Positions 1 to 7,300 of a stretch of DNA of 7,858 nucleotides are shown here, in pieces. The stretch's first letter is position 1. Each line of letters starts with the position of its first letter. Both the position numbers and the translations under genes were made by a program. Under the pieces are notes generated by a model, which was not told where the DNA came from, searched no databases, and worked only from the letters and a program-made list of their open reading frames with translations. This stretch comes from JARROD01 sp037384225 (GTDB lineage Bacteria > Pseudomonadota > Gammaproteobacteria > Pseudomonadales > Cellvibrionaceae), in assembly GCA_037384225.1 (NCBI GenBank), contig JARROD010000302.1, forward strand, positions 1-7,858, in the 5' to 3' direction.

Positions 1-149
1 CGTCGGCAAAAAATCCCAACGTCTCTCCCCCTTTCCCCTATACTCACACTATTGCCCACCAGACTTGATAGCAATTGTTTATTTATAGACCAGCCCGAAG
101 CGTTCTCGCACGACCGTAAACCATAGCCTTTGTAGACAATACTGACATT

Positions 150-3005
150 ATGCAAGGATACCGAATTTCCATTGAGTCCATTGACGAGGGACTCGACCGC
201 AAGCATTTACACGATTTAAAACGACGTTTCGGGCAGGTAAATGAAGAGCGGTATACACGGACTCGTTCCGCGTTGGCACAACGGCAGAAAATATTTCTCG
301 ACCTACTACCGCTGCTGTTTCACACCAACCATCCGATGCTGCCCGGGTATGTATCCCGCCGCACCCCCTCTGGTGTGCAAGGCTATAAACCGAGCGCGGA
401 ACAACTGCGCCTGGCGCAAAACCTGGCAAGAAGCTTCCGCCACAACAGAAACCCCCATCAGAAGTGCGATATCCTTGCGCTGTTTCTAATGGGTAGCGTA
501 GGCACAGTGGCGCACAGCGAGTCCAGCGATCTGGACATCTGGGTCTGTTACCAACCGGGTCTCAACCGCACCGGCTTAGCGGCACTTGACCGCAAATGCT
601 TACAGCTGGGTGAGTGGGCGGAACAATTGGGGCTGGAGGCGCATTTTTTCCTGATGGACGGCGAGCGCTTTTTGAACGACGGCGGTGCCGCTTTCGGCAA
701 CGAAGGCAGTGGCAGCGCACAGCGCTACCTGCTGCTGGATGAATTTTATCGCACCGGACTCCTGCTCGCTGGCCGTGCCCCCCTGTGGTGGTTCGTTCCT
801 TCAGTACGTGAGGCTGATTACTGCGAATACACCCAAACGTTGCTGAGTAAACGCTTTATGCCAGCCATCGAGGTCATCAATTTTGGCGGCGTGTCCCATA
901 TCCCGGACGGTGAATTTATCGGCGCCGGTGTCTGGCAGCTGTACAAGGGTATAGAATCGCCCTACAAGTCGGTGTTAAAACTAATGCTGCTGGAATGCTA
1001 CGCCAGTGAGTATCCCACCATTATCCCACTGTCATTGACGTTTAAAGAGGCCATCTACTCGGGTCAGTTAAACGTCAATGAGCTGGACCCCTACGTGATG
1101 GTTTACCGTCGCCTCGAGCGCTACCTGCTACAGCGCCGGGAATCCAAACGGCTGGAATTGCTGCGCCGTTGCTTTTATTTTAAGGTCAACAAACCCCTAA
1201 CCAAAGCCCCCAGCGGACGGAAAAAGTCCTGGCAACGCAAACTGCTGGAAAGTCTGGTTGCAGAATGGGGTTGGGACAAAAGGCAACTGTCCCAGCTCGA
1301 TGCGCGCCCGCGCTGGAAAGCACAAAGGGTTATGAGCGAACACAAGCTGTTGGTCAATGAGTTAACCAACAGCTACCGATTTTTGATGGACTTCGCCCGC
1401 CAGACCCACGCCAATGCGGCCATTCGCGCTGATGAACTGAACGTTCTGGGCCGCAAGCTACACGCCGCCTTCGAGCGCCGGGCCGGCAAAATAGACTGGA
1501 TCAACCCCCATATATCACCGGACCTCAGTGAAGTATTCGTAACCCTGGTGCAGGAGTCCCGGGGTACCGATGGTCAGAAGGTTTTCTCCGCCTACGCCCA
1601 GGCAGCGTCGGACACCCCCTATCGCCGCCAGCAGCGACTGAAACAAAGCCGGGATATTGTTGAACTTCTGGTGTGGTGCCACTGTAATGGCGTGCTTACA
1701 ACTTCGACCCGCTACGAACTGGTGGCCGAGCCTCCCCCGCTTTCTCCCATTGCCCTGCGCCAAACAATCCAGTCAATCCAGCGCTGGCTGACATTGCCGC
1801 TACCGGCGGTCACCCACGAAAGCTTTCTGCAACAGGCCCGCACCCGGGCTGTGTTACTGCTGATCAATGTAGGCACCGACCCGGAATACCAACTGCATCA
1901 GCAGGGTATCTATCGCATCAGCGACCATATAGACCCGCTCGGATTCAGCTCCGCCAAAGAAAGCCTGGTCGGCAATATCGCTTTGGTGAGTATTAACTCC
2001 TGGAACGAAGTGAATACTCACCATTTCAATCGCCAGGCGCTGGTAACCTGCCTTCTTCATTACTTGCGTATAACCCCGCGGGGACAGCCACTACCCGAGT
2101 TGAGCATCCGCTGTGTTAGCGCCAGTAGGGCAACTTCCATTAGTCAGCGGGTGGAGGAATTATTCCGCGACCTCAGTACCTGTTTTTACGCTGCCAAACA
2201 GTCTCGCTGGACACGCTACCTGTTCGAACTGTCGGGCAACTACTACTGCGTACAATTTATCGACGAACAGCCCCATATCAGTCAACACGCCAATAGCAAT
2301 GAGCTCGTGCAGCACCTTGGGCAGGCTCAAACCAACTATAGTCCGATTGTGGTCGATCGTAGCGCCCTGCAGGGTCACCCGCTAAGGACGATCGCACCTA
2401 TTGCCTGCGATTCGGCCATACACGTTTTCTACCTGCCGTTGGAGGATAGTAAAGCCGATATCTACATCGTGGATGAAAAGGGCTCGGTGTTGAAAATGTG
2501 CGTTCCGTTTCTCAATCCCCAAACGCTATTGCGACCGCTGCACCGTTTTATTCGTGCTGCCATCGAACGTCTGAGTATGGATTCGGACCAACTGCAACAG
2601 GCTTTCGGCATCTACCCGGTGGATTTTTATGAACTTAAAACCGGTCCCCGTGGCGTAACCCACTGTGAGCGCCGCCGGGTCAATACCGAATTAAACCGGC
2701 TCTATTTCTTCAATATTCAAGTGATAGCCGACTGCGCCGACAACGGCAAACCCAGTTATCGGATATACTGCGACCAGCAGGAGTTTTCCGAAATGGAGTT
2801 CGGGGAGAAATTATTTGAGACAGTCGCCCGTCATATACTGACCCAGCGCCACGGCGCAAAACGTTACCCCTGCTATATCACCGATATGGATTTATCCCAG
2901 TGTCGCCCCTACCTGGCCCCTCAGGGCGGATTGCAGGTCAGTCACTACCTGCAGATCAAGACACAACTGGAGCAGCGCCTCAACGCGGCTCTCGAGGCTT
3001 TATAA
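150..3005 (+). CDS. cyaA: Class I adenylate cyclase (CyaA)
   Basis: Makes cyclic AMP from ATP in the cytoplasm, the signal read by CRP/Vfr-type regulators. The 951-residue protein is about 100 residues longer than the E. coli enzyme (848) and close to the size I expect for pseudomonad CyaA. The N-terminal nucleotidyltransferase domain has the GS motif at residues 115-116 and the metal-binding pair D127/D129 in SSDLDIWVC. Two class I signature regions are visible: EFIGAGVWQLYKG at 255-267 and a SWNEVNTHHF block around W618-F626. The C-terminal half is the regulatory region. The ATG at 150 is the first possible start in a frame open only from base 120; no clear Shine-Dalgarno sequence precedes it, so initiation may be weak, and E. 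coli cyaA is likewise known for a poor start. It converges on cyaY with a 34-base gap. No frameshift seen. Confidence 0.97.
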   Translation: MQGYRISIESIDEGLDRKHLHDLKRRFGQVNEERYTRTRSALAQRQKIFLDLLPLLFHTNHPMLPGYVSRRTPSGVQGYKPSAEQLRLAQNLARSFRHNRNPHQKCDILALFLMGSVGTVAHSESSDLDIWVCYQPGLNRTGLAALDRKCLQLGEWAEQLGLEAHFFLMDGERFLNDGGAAFGNEGSGSAQRYLLLDEFYRTGLLLAGRAPLWWFVPSVREADYCEYTQTLLSKRFMPAIEVINFGGVSHIPDGEFIGAGVWQLYKGIESPYKSVLKLMLLECYASEYPTIIPLSLTFKEAIYSGQLNVNELDPYVMVYRRLERYLLQRRESKRLELLRRCFYFKVNKPLTKAPSGRKKSWQRKLLESLVAEWGWDKRQLSQLDARPRWKAQRVMSEHKLLVNELTNSYRFLMDFARQTHANAAIRADELNVLGRKLHAAFERRAGKIDWINPHISPDLSEVFVTLVQESRGTDGQKVFSAYAQAASDTPYRRQQRLKQSRDIVELLVWCHCNGVLTTSTRYELVAEPPPLSPIALRQTIQSIQRWLTLPLPAVTHESFLQQARTRAVLLLINVGTDPEYQLHQQGIYRISDHIDPLGFSSAKESLVGNIALVSINSWNEVNTHHFNRQALVTCLLHYLRITPRGQPLPELSIRCVSASRATSISQRVEELFRDLSTCFYAAKQSRWTRYLFELSGNYYCVQFIDEQPHISQHANSNELVQHLGQAQTNYSPIVVDRSALQGHPLRTIAPIACDSAIHVFYLPLEDSKADIYIVDEKGSVLKMCVPFLNPQTLLRPLHRFIRAAIERLSMDSDQLQQAFGIYPVDFYELKTGPRGVTHCERRRVNTELNRLYFFNIQVIADCADNGKPSYRIYCDQQEFSEMEFGEKLFETVARHILTQRHGAKRYPCYITDMDLSQCRPYLAPQGGLQVSHYLQIKTQLEQRLNAALEAL

Positions 3006-3039
3006 GTAATTCCAGCCCTGCCCATTGCCCCTATACCCT

Positions 3040-3360
3040 TTACCACTGCAACAGTACATCTGCATCGGACTGTTCCGAACACACCCGTGACATCAGGTGC
3101 TGCAAAGTCTCCCCTGTCGTGGTACAAACCCAGTCATCCCCTTCCAGGACACAGTGAAAACCGCCGGATTTCGCCGCCACCCATATCTGCTTTAACGGCG
3201 CCTGGCGGGAAACAACCACCTGAGTATCTGTGTCCTCGCAAATCACTGTCATAACGCTCCCTGTGATTTCATAATCCAACCGGGCGTCGTTCGCATCGAT
3301 TGCCTCTTCTATCGCCGCAAACGTCACCTCGGCCAACTGGGAAAATTCAGCATCATTCAT
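3040..3360 (-). CDS. cyaY: Iron-sulfur cluster assembly protein CyaY (bacterial frataxin)
   Basis: Bacterial frataxin binds iron through an acidic face and modulates IscS-driven iron-sulfur cluster assembly in the cytoplasm. The product is 106 residues, the same length as E. coli CyaY, and starts MNDAEF as many homologues do. The acidic first helix carries D3, E5, E11, E18, E19, D22 and D25. The conserved beta-sheet core is present: R52-QAPLKQIW60, then GG66-67, F68-H69, and GDDW ending at W77, where E. coli has GDEW. An AGGGG lies about 10 bases before the ATG at 3360. It is convergent with cyaA and divergent from lptM, the arrangement conserved in enterobacteria and pseudomonads. Identification rests on alignment to remembered family sequences and on synteny, which agree. 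Confidence 0.96.
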   Translation of the reverse strand: MNDAEFSQLAEVTFAAIEEAIDANDARLDYEITGSVMTVICEDTDTQVVVSRQAPLKQIWVAAKSGGFHCVLEGDDWVCTTTGETLQHLMSRVCSEQSDADVLLQW

Positions 3361-3391
3361 ATAATTAAAGCCCCTAATCAGTAACTTCTCG

Positions 3392-3425
3392 ATAACCTGG
3401 GTAGCGTCTCAATAACCCGGGGTAG
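3392..3425. repeat. Imperfect direct repeat in the cyaY-lptM spacer
   Basis: Two near-copies, ataacctgggtag (3392-3404) and ataacccggggtag (3412-3425), stand 20 bases apart start to start, about two helical turns. The spacing would suit paired protein binding on one DNA face upstream of cyaY, but no known operator is recognised. Confidence 0.4.
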
Positions 3426-3442
3426 GCACAGTGTCAGGCCGA

Positions 3443-3457
3443 CGTCCGGATCGGACG
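3443..3457. repeat. Short palindrome CGTCCG-GAT-CGGACG
   Basis: Perfect 6-base inverted repeat (3443-3448 and 3452-3457) around a 3-base centre, between the divergent genes cyaY and lptM and about 45 bases upstream of the proposed lptM -35 element. It has no T-tract, so it is not a terminator. It could be an operator for a dimeric regulator; no family is recognised. Confidence 0.35.
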
Positions 3458-3500
3458 CACACAGGGCAGTCACACCCCCGCTAAATAAGAGTTGCCTGTA

Positions 3501-3530
3501 TTGAGAGTAGGGCGACACTGCCGCTATACT
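3501..3530 (+). promoter_or_regulatory. Sigma70-type promoter for lptM (and possibly lysA-dapF-DUF484)
   Basis: A -35 element TTGAGA (3501-3506, five of six consensus bases) and a -10 element TATACT (3525-3530, five of six) are separated by 18 bases. Transcription would start near 3537, leaving a leader of about 23 bases before the lptM ATG at 3560, with AAGGA at 3546-3550 as ribosome binding site. It is the best promoter match I noticed in the window. Confidence 0.6.
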
Positions 3531-3559
3531 TGCCAGTCATTGATTAAGGAACCATCGGT

Positions 3560-3787
3560 ATGAAGCATATTTTCACCGCAATAGCCACTCTCATTCCCCT
3601 GGTTATGGCTTTGAGCGGATGCGGCCAGAAGGGTCCGCTGTACTTACCCCAAAAAGAGGTGCCCCAAAAAGAGATACCCCAAAAAGCATCAACTCAACAA
3701 AAGATGCCACAGCCGCAGGTGTCACCTCAAGGCCCAGAAAACGGCAACGCCGAGCAGGAACAGAACGAAGACGAAGAACAGCCCTGA
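3560..3787 (+). CDS. lptM: Small outer-membrane lipoprotein LptM (YifL/LppL family)
   Basis: A 75-residue lipoprotein. The signal peptide MKHIFTAIATLIPLVMALSG is followed by the lipidated Cys21 (lipobox LSGC) and then the family hallmark CGQKGPLYLP. The E. coli homologue, formerly YifL, is known to assist maturation of the LPS translocon LptD/LptE at the outer membrane; the same role is inferred here. After residue 30 the tail is low complexity, rich in P, Q, K and E, and contains three PQK-x-x pentapeptides encoded by a 15-bp tandem repeat, ending in an acidic stretch. Ribosome site AAGGA is 9 bases from the ATG. It is the first gene of the probable lptM-lysA-dapF-DUF484 operon, in the position conserved across gammaproteobacteria. 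Confidence 0.92.
   Translation: MKHIFTAIATLIPLVMALSGCGQKGPLYLPQKEVPQKEIPQKASTQQKMPQPQVSPQGPENGNAEQEQNEDEEQP
3647..3691 (+). repeat. 15-bp tandem repeat, three copies, inside lptM
   Basis: Copies at 3647-3661, 3662-3676 and 3677-3691 share the core ccccaaaaaga and encode PQKEV, PQKEI and PQKAS. The first two are nearly identical; the third has diverged at its 3' end. The in-frame 15-bp unit allows copy-number change without frameshift, so tail length may vary between strains. Confidence 0.85.
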
Positions 3788-3857
3788 CCCCCTCAATAAG
3801 CCAGGCTAGCAATCGCCCACCTGCGGTGCCCCCCTCCCGGAGAAACAGGCAAAACTA

Positions 3858-3874
3858 CTTGGTTCAAGACCAAG
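3858..3874 (+). other. Small inverted repeat before lysA
   Basis: CTTGGT-TCAAG-ACCAAG forms a 6-bp stem with a 5-base loop in the 122-base lptM-lysA spacer. No U-tract follows, so read-through into lysA is expected. The spacer otherwise shows nothing distinctive; the lysA start has only a weak, A-rich upstream region. Confidence 0.3.
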
Positions 3875-3909
3875 CGTAAATACTATGATCAATTATACAA
3901 GTAAAAATT

Positions 3910-5129
3910 ATGCAAGATTTTCAATACCGCAGTGGTGAACTCTGCGTCGAAGACCTCCCGCTCAGGCAAATCGCGGAAAACTTTGGTACACCTTCCTATG
4001 TCTACAGTCGGGCCGCGATGACACGTCAATACCGCGCCTACGCCGAAGCCCTGAATCTATCGCGCGGCCGCGACCTGATCTGTTACGCGGTGAAAGCCAA
4101 TTCAAACCTGGCGGTGTTACAACTGCTGGCACAACTGGGCTCGGGATTCGATATTGTTTCCATCGGCGAACTGGAGCGAGTGTTACGCGCCGGCGGTGAC
4201 CCGGATAAAGTCGTTTTTTCCGGCGTCGGAAAGCAGGCCCATGAAATGGCCCGGGCGTTGGAAGCCGGTGTATATTGTTTTAATGTCGAATCGGAAGCCG
4301 AGTTGGAAGTTCTGGCCCAAGTTGCCGCACAACAGAACCGGGTCGCCAACATCTCTCTGCGAGTGAATCCGGATGTGGACGCCAAAACCCACCCTTATAT
4401 TTCCACCGGACTGAAAGAAAATAAATTTGGCATCGATATAGCACAAGCCCCCGCTGTCTATGCCAGGGCTGCACAGCTACCCTCGCTGGCCATCAAAGGC
4501 GTCGACTGCCATATCGGCTCGCAATTAACGGAGCTGGCGCCGTTTCTCGATGCCCTTGAGCGTATTTTGTGCCTTATTGATGGGATGAACAACCGCCGGC
4601 GGTGAGTGATTTCATCTACACCATTAAAAAGCGTCTGGATTCAAGGAAACTGAACCTGGTTCTGGAACCCGGCCGCTCGATTGTCGCCAATGCCGGGGTA
4701 CTGCTGACCCGGGTTACCCACCTGAAGCCCACTGCACACAAAAACTTCGCCATCATCGATGCCGCGATGAATGACAATATTCGCCCCTCTCTTTACCAGG
4801 CATGGCAGAACGTTTTACCGTTGCAGGAAGCCCGGGGTGAAACCAAAATCTGGGACCTGGTGGGTCCGGTTTGTGAAACGGCCGACTTCCTCGCCAAAGA
4901 TCGGGCTCTGACGCTGGAGCCGGACGCGTATCTGGCGCTGATGTCCTGTGGCGCCTATGGCTTTGTGATGAGTTCCAACTACAATAGCCGCGGCCGCGCT
5001 GCTGAAATTATGGTTGACGGCCGCGATATGCACCTGGTGCGCAAAAGGGAAACCTTTGCCGACCTAATCCGCGGTGAAGCACTGTTGCCCGGATTATCAT
5101 CACCCGCGAAAGAAAGGTTACCGGAATAA
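3910..5129 (+). pseudogene. lysA: Diaminopimelate decarboxylase LysA, disrupted by internal deletion and frameshift
   Basis: LysA decarboxylates meso-diaminopimelate to lysine using PLP. The N-terminal part (3910 to about 4581, 224 residues) is well conserved, with the PLP lysine K62 in YAVKANSN, the FSGVGK block, ENKFGID and DCHIGSQL. From base 4584, in a different frame, the family sequence resumes as DEQPPAVSDF and continues through EPGRSIVANAG, GPVCETADFLAKDR and GAYGFVMSSNYNSRGR to the stop at 5127-5129. Compared with remembered Pseudomonas LysA, about 20-25 residues are missing between these points, including the HLDLGGGLG loop that holds the PLP phosphate. The frame change implies a net loss of 3n+1 bases. 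The first frame ends at TGA 4603-4605 and a GTG at 4602 overlaps it, so two peptides of 231 and 175 residues could be made, but neither has the loop. Loss of activity is expected unless this is a sequence error. dapF begins one base after the stop. Confidence 0.9.
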
Positions 5130-5130
5130 A

Positions 5131-5964
5131 ATGCGCTTACGTTTTACAAAAATGCACGGACTGGGTAATGACTTTGTTGTTATCGACGCCATTAGCCAAC
5201 GTGTCAGGCTGACACCGGAAAAGGTACGTCGTATCGCCGACCGTCGTTTCGGTATCGGTTGTGATCAGGTTCTGCTGGTGGAGCTGCCGGAAAACCCGGA
5301 CGTCGATTTCCGCTACCGCATCTTCAACTGCGACGGCTCGGAAGTGGAAAACTGTGGCAATGGCGCCCGCTGTTTTGCCAAGTTTGTACGCGACCGCAAA
5401 CTCACGGGCAAGAACTGCTTAAAAGTGGAAACCAGCGGTGGCAATATGGAAATCGTTGTACGCGATAATGGCATGGTCACCGTGGATATGGGTATACCCG
5501 GACTCGACCCCACGGACCTCCCCTTTACCACGCCGTCCAGGGCCATCAGCTATCCACTCGATGTCGAAGGTTTCCAGTGCCTGGAAATCAGCGCGGTTTC
5601 CATAGGAAATCCCCACGCTGTCACCCTTGTCGAGGATATCGAGACAGCGCCGGTGGCCACCCTTGGCCCCCTGGTGGAAGCCCATTACCAATTTCCGCAA
5701 AAAGTAAATGCGGGTTTTCTGCAGGTGTTGTCCCGCAACGAAGTGAATTTGCGGGTTTACGAACGCGGCGCGGGTGAAACGCAGGCCTGTGGGACGGGTG
5801 CCTGTGCCGCGGCAGTAGCAGGCCGGGTACGCGGCCTGTTAGACTCACAGGTGAAAGTTAACCTCCGCGGCGGCAGCCTCGATATTAGTTGGGATGGGGA
5901 AGGGGAGCCGGTGTTAATGACCGGCCCGGCCACATCCGTATTCCACGGACAAATAAAGCTTTAA
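5131..5964 (+). CDS. dapF: Diaminopimelate epimerase (DapF)
   Basis: Cytoplasmic, cofactor-independent epimerase converting LL- to meso-diaminopimelate, needed for peptidoglycan and as lysine precursor. The 277-residue product matches the usual length (274 in E. coli). Both catalytic cysteines are present: C75 in ENCGNGARC and C220 in QACGTGACA. Other family blocks are MHGLGNDFVVID at the N-terminus, FGIGCDQ at 40-46, IGNPHAV at 158-164 and ERGAGET at 211-217. The frame is open further upstream to an ATG at 5074, but that would add 19 non-family residues and overlap lysA; the ATG at 5131, with AAAGG upstream, gives the conserved start MRLRFTKMHG. The gene lies one base after the lysA stop, so it is probably translationally coupled to the second lysA fragment. 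It appears intact, so the diaminopimelate branch survives even if lysA is dead. Confidence 0.97.
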   Translation: MRLRFTKMHGLGNDFVVIDAISQRVRLTPEKVRRIADRRFGIGCDQVLLVELPENPDVDFRYRIFNCDGSEVENCGNGARCFAKFVRDRKLTGKNCLKVETSGGNMEIVVRDNGMVTVDMGIPGLDPTDLPFTTPSRAISYPLDVEGFQCLEISAVSIGNPHAVTLVEDIETAPVATLGPLVEAHYQFPQKVNAGFLQVLSRNEVNLRVYERGAGETQACGTGACAAAVAGRVRGLLDSQVKVNLRGGSLDISWDGEGEPVLMTGPATSVFHGQIKL

Positions 5965-5992
5965 ATGCATCAAAAACAAACAGTTTAACAAC

Positions 5993-6691
5993 ATGAGTAA
6001 TGAAAGCATTTGTGACAACAGCGCAGTGTTAACTGAAGAAGAGGTAAGCAGATTCCTTCGCGAAAACCCGGATTTTTTCGTTAAACACCCAGGTTTGCTG
6101 ACGGAATTGAGCCTTCCCCATGACAGCCGCGGCGCCATCTCCCTCGTGGAAAGACAGGTTTCCGTGCTGCGCGAACGCAATATGGATATGCGCCACCGCA
6201 TGAGTAAGCTGCTCGACAACGCGCGGGACAATGACAGGTTGTTTGAAAAAACCAAACGTCTGACACTGACTCTGCTGGAGTGCCACGACCTGGGTGACAT
6301 TGTGGATGCACTTTTTTACAGTTTCGACAACGACTTCAACATTCACTACACCTCGCTGATTTTCTTTGGCAATGCCCAAAGCATTTCCTCCACCGGCAGC
6401 GCTTGTGTCGCCAGCCTGACAGACGCCCGCAAGCATATCGGATCGCTGCTAAAAACCAACCGCGCCATCTGTGGCTCTCTGGGCAGGCAGGAAGCTCAGT
6501 TTTTATTCGGTGATAAGGCTGAATATATTGGTTCCGCCGCACTGGTACCGCTGCTCAACAGCAACATCTATGGCGTTCTCAGTATCGCCAATCGCGATCC
6601 TCAGTATTATCGCTCCAGTATGGGCACCCTATTTCTCAACTATATCGCCGATATTCTCAACCGAATCCTCCCGCGCTATTTGCCCAGGTAA
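5993..6691 (+). CDS. DUF484 family protein (YigA-like, GAF-type domain)
   Basis: A 232-residue protein of the DUF484 family, which almost always sits between dapF and xerC in gammaproteobacteria and has no firmly established function that I know of. The N-terminal helix block TEEEVSRFLRENPDFFVKHP (14-33) is diagnostic. A charged, probably coiled-coil segment follows (about 50-90), then a GAF-like domain (about 95-228) ending in YIADILNRILPRYLPR. Homologues are compared to GAF sensor domains, so ligand binding or dimerisation is plausible, but this is inference. The start at 5993 lacks a good Shine-Dalgarno sequence; it lies 28 bases after dapF, and the resulting N-terminus fits the family. 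The protein looks complete. Unusually, xerC does not follow: the next gene is on the opposite strand, four bases away. Confidence 0.9.
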   Translation: MSNESICDNSAVLTEEEVSRFLRENPDFFVKHPGLLTELSLPHDSRGAISLVERQVSVLRERNMDMRHRMSKLLDNARDNDRLFEKTKRLTLTLLECHDLGDIVDALFYSFDNDFNIHYTSLIFFGNAQSISSTGSACVASLTDARKHIGSLLKTNRAICGSLGRQEAQFLFGDKAEYIGSAALVPLLNSNIYGVLSIANRDPQYYRSSMGTLFLNYIADILNRILPRYLPR

Positions 6692-6695
6692 ACAA

Positions 6696-6938
6696 TCAGA
6701 TTGGACGGCTGCCATAACTACTGTTGGGCTTTTTCGGCGGATCGGCGGTTACGTGAGGCGCTACTTCGCTTATCTGGCCACCGCGCGCCACAAAGTCTTC
6801 AATTTGCTGCCTTAGCTGATCCCTGACACGCTCTCTCGAAGACACACTACGCCCTTCCGCATGATCATCTTTACTGCCGAAATAGTCTATTTCGGCACTT
6901 TCCACGTTTATTTTTTTAGAAGGAATTTTACTTGCCAT
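6696..6938 (-). CDS. sutA: SutA-like RNA polymerase-binding transcriptional regulator
   Basis: An 80-residue protein whose C-terminal half, EDFVARGGQISEV followed by TADPPKKPNSSYGSRPI, resembles what I remember of the end of SutA from Pseudomonas aeruginosa (FLSRGG...VVADPPKKP...KYGSRPI). SutA binds RNA polymerase and promotes expression of ribosomal and maintenance genes during slow growth. A helix around 34-51 precedes the RGG turn, as in SutA. The first 30 residues are not strongly acidic (six D/E against five K/R), unlike the long acidic tail of the Pseudomonas protein (105 residues), so activity may differ. The frame extends to a TTG at 6959, but the ATG at 6938 has AGGTGA four to five bases upstream and is preferred. 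Location near glnK also matches my recollection of the Pseudomonas locus. The stop converges on the DUF484 stop. Confidence 0.75.
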   Translation of the reverse strand: MASKIPSKKINVESAEIDYFGSKDDHAEGRSVSSRERVRDQLRQQIEDFVARGGQISEVAPHVTADPPKKPNSSYGSRPI

Positions 6939-6964
6939 AAACTCACCTGAAACAGACAAATAAA

Positions 6965-7000
6965 TTGGGTGTTTTGCGCCATTATTTATAGCCCACCCAA
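6965..7000. repeat. Inverted repeat TTGGGTG / CACCCAA upstream of sutA
   Basis: Perfect 7-base arms at 6965-6971 and 6994-7000 with a 22-base spacer. They straddle the proposed sutA -10 element at 6985-6990, so they could form an mRNA leader stem or a repressor-type operator. No known motif recognised. Confidence 0.35.
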
Positions 7001-7013
7001 AGGTTCCTGGCAG
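6985..7013 (-). promoter_or_regulatory. Candidate sigma70-type promoter for sutA
   Basis: Read on the minus strand, CTGCCA (7013-7008) and TATAAA (6990-6985) are 17 bases apart, giving a fair -35 and a good -10. The implied leader before the ATG at 6938 is about 40 bases. This is pattern matching only. Confidence 0.4.
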
Positions 7014-7172
7014 TGTTAGATGTAAAGTTTTTTAGGTTAATTTGCTCTCAAATTTCATGAATTTCCAACGTCAGGTTATTTGAATAATCCGGCTATTGAA
7101 AAACGCAAATAGGCTGGCTCCGCGGTACCCCCACCAAGCTCAACCCAACAGGACACTTGCGGGCAACAATGT

Positions 7173-7226
7173 GATTATGAGCAAAACGGCGATTATGAAC
7201 AAAACGGCGATTGTGAACAAAAAGGT
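7173..7226 (+). repeat. 18-bp tandem repeat, three copies, in the sutA-glnK spacer
   Basis: Units at 7173-7190, 7191-7208 and 7209-7226 follow the pattern gattatgaacaaaacggc; copies 1 and 2 differ at one base and copy 3 at four. A partial fourth copy, gagcaaacag, follows. The unit is a multiple of three, so every frame stays open across the array, but neither peptide reading resembles a known protein. Confidence 0.85.
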
Positions 7227-7300
7227 GAGCAAACAGTTTACAGTGCTGATTTTAACGCAATAACGGGGAAGGGGGGGAAGAGGTCTGGCCGATGCGGTGC

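Noticed and set aside
65..91. TTGATA plus AT-rich region as cyaA promoter
   Set aside because: No -10 element at 16-18 bases from TTGATA; spacing to TATAGA or TAGACC is only 13-15. No CRP palindrome seen in bases 1-149.
4083..4474. Antisense open frames within lysA
   Set aside because: They mirror conserved LysA coding sequence and have no family features or ribosome sites.
5074..5130. Upstream extension of dapF from ATG 5074
   Set aside because: The 19 added residues are not family sequence and overlap the end of lysA; ATG 5131 gives the conserved MRLRFTKMHG start.
6939..6959. Earlier TTG start for the sutA-like gene
   Set aside because: The ATG at 6938 has AGGTGA at proper spacing; the TTG has no ribosome site, and its codons contain that AGGTGA.
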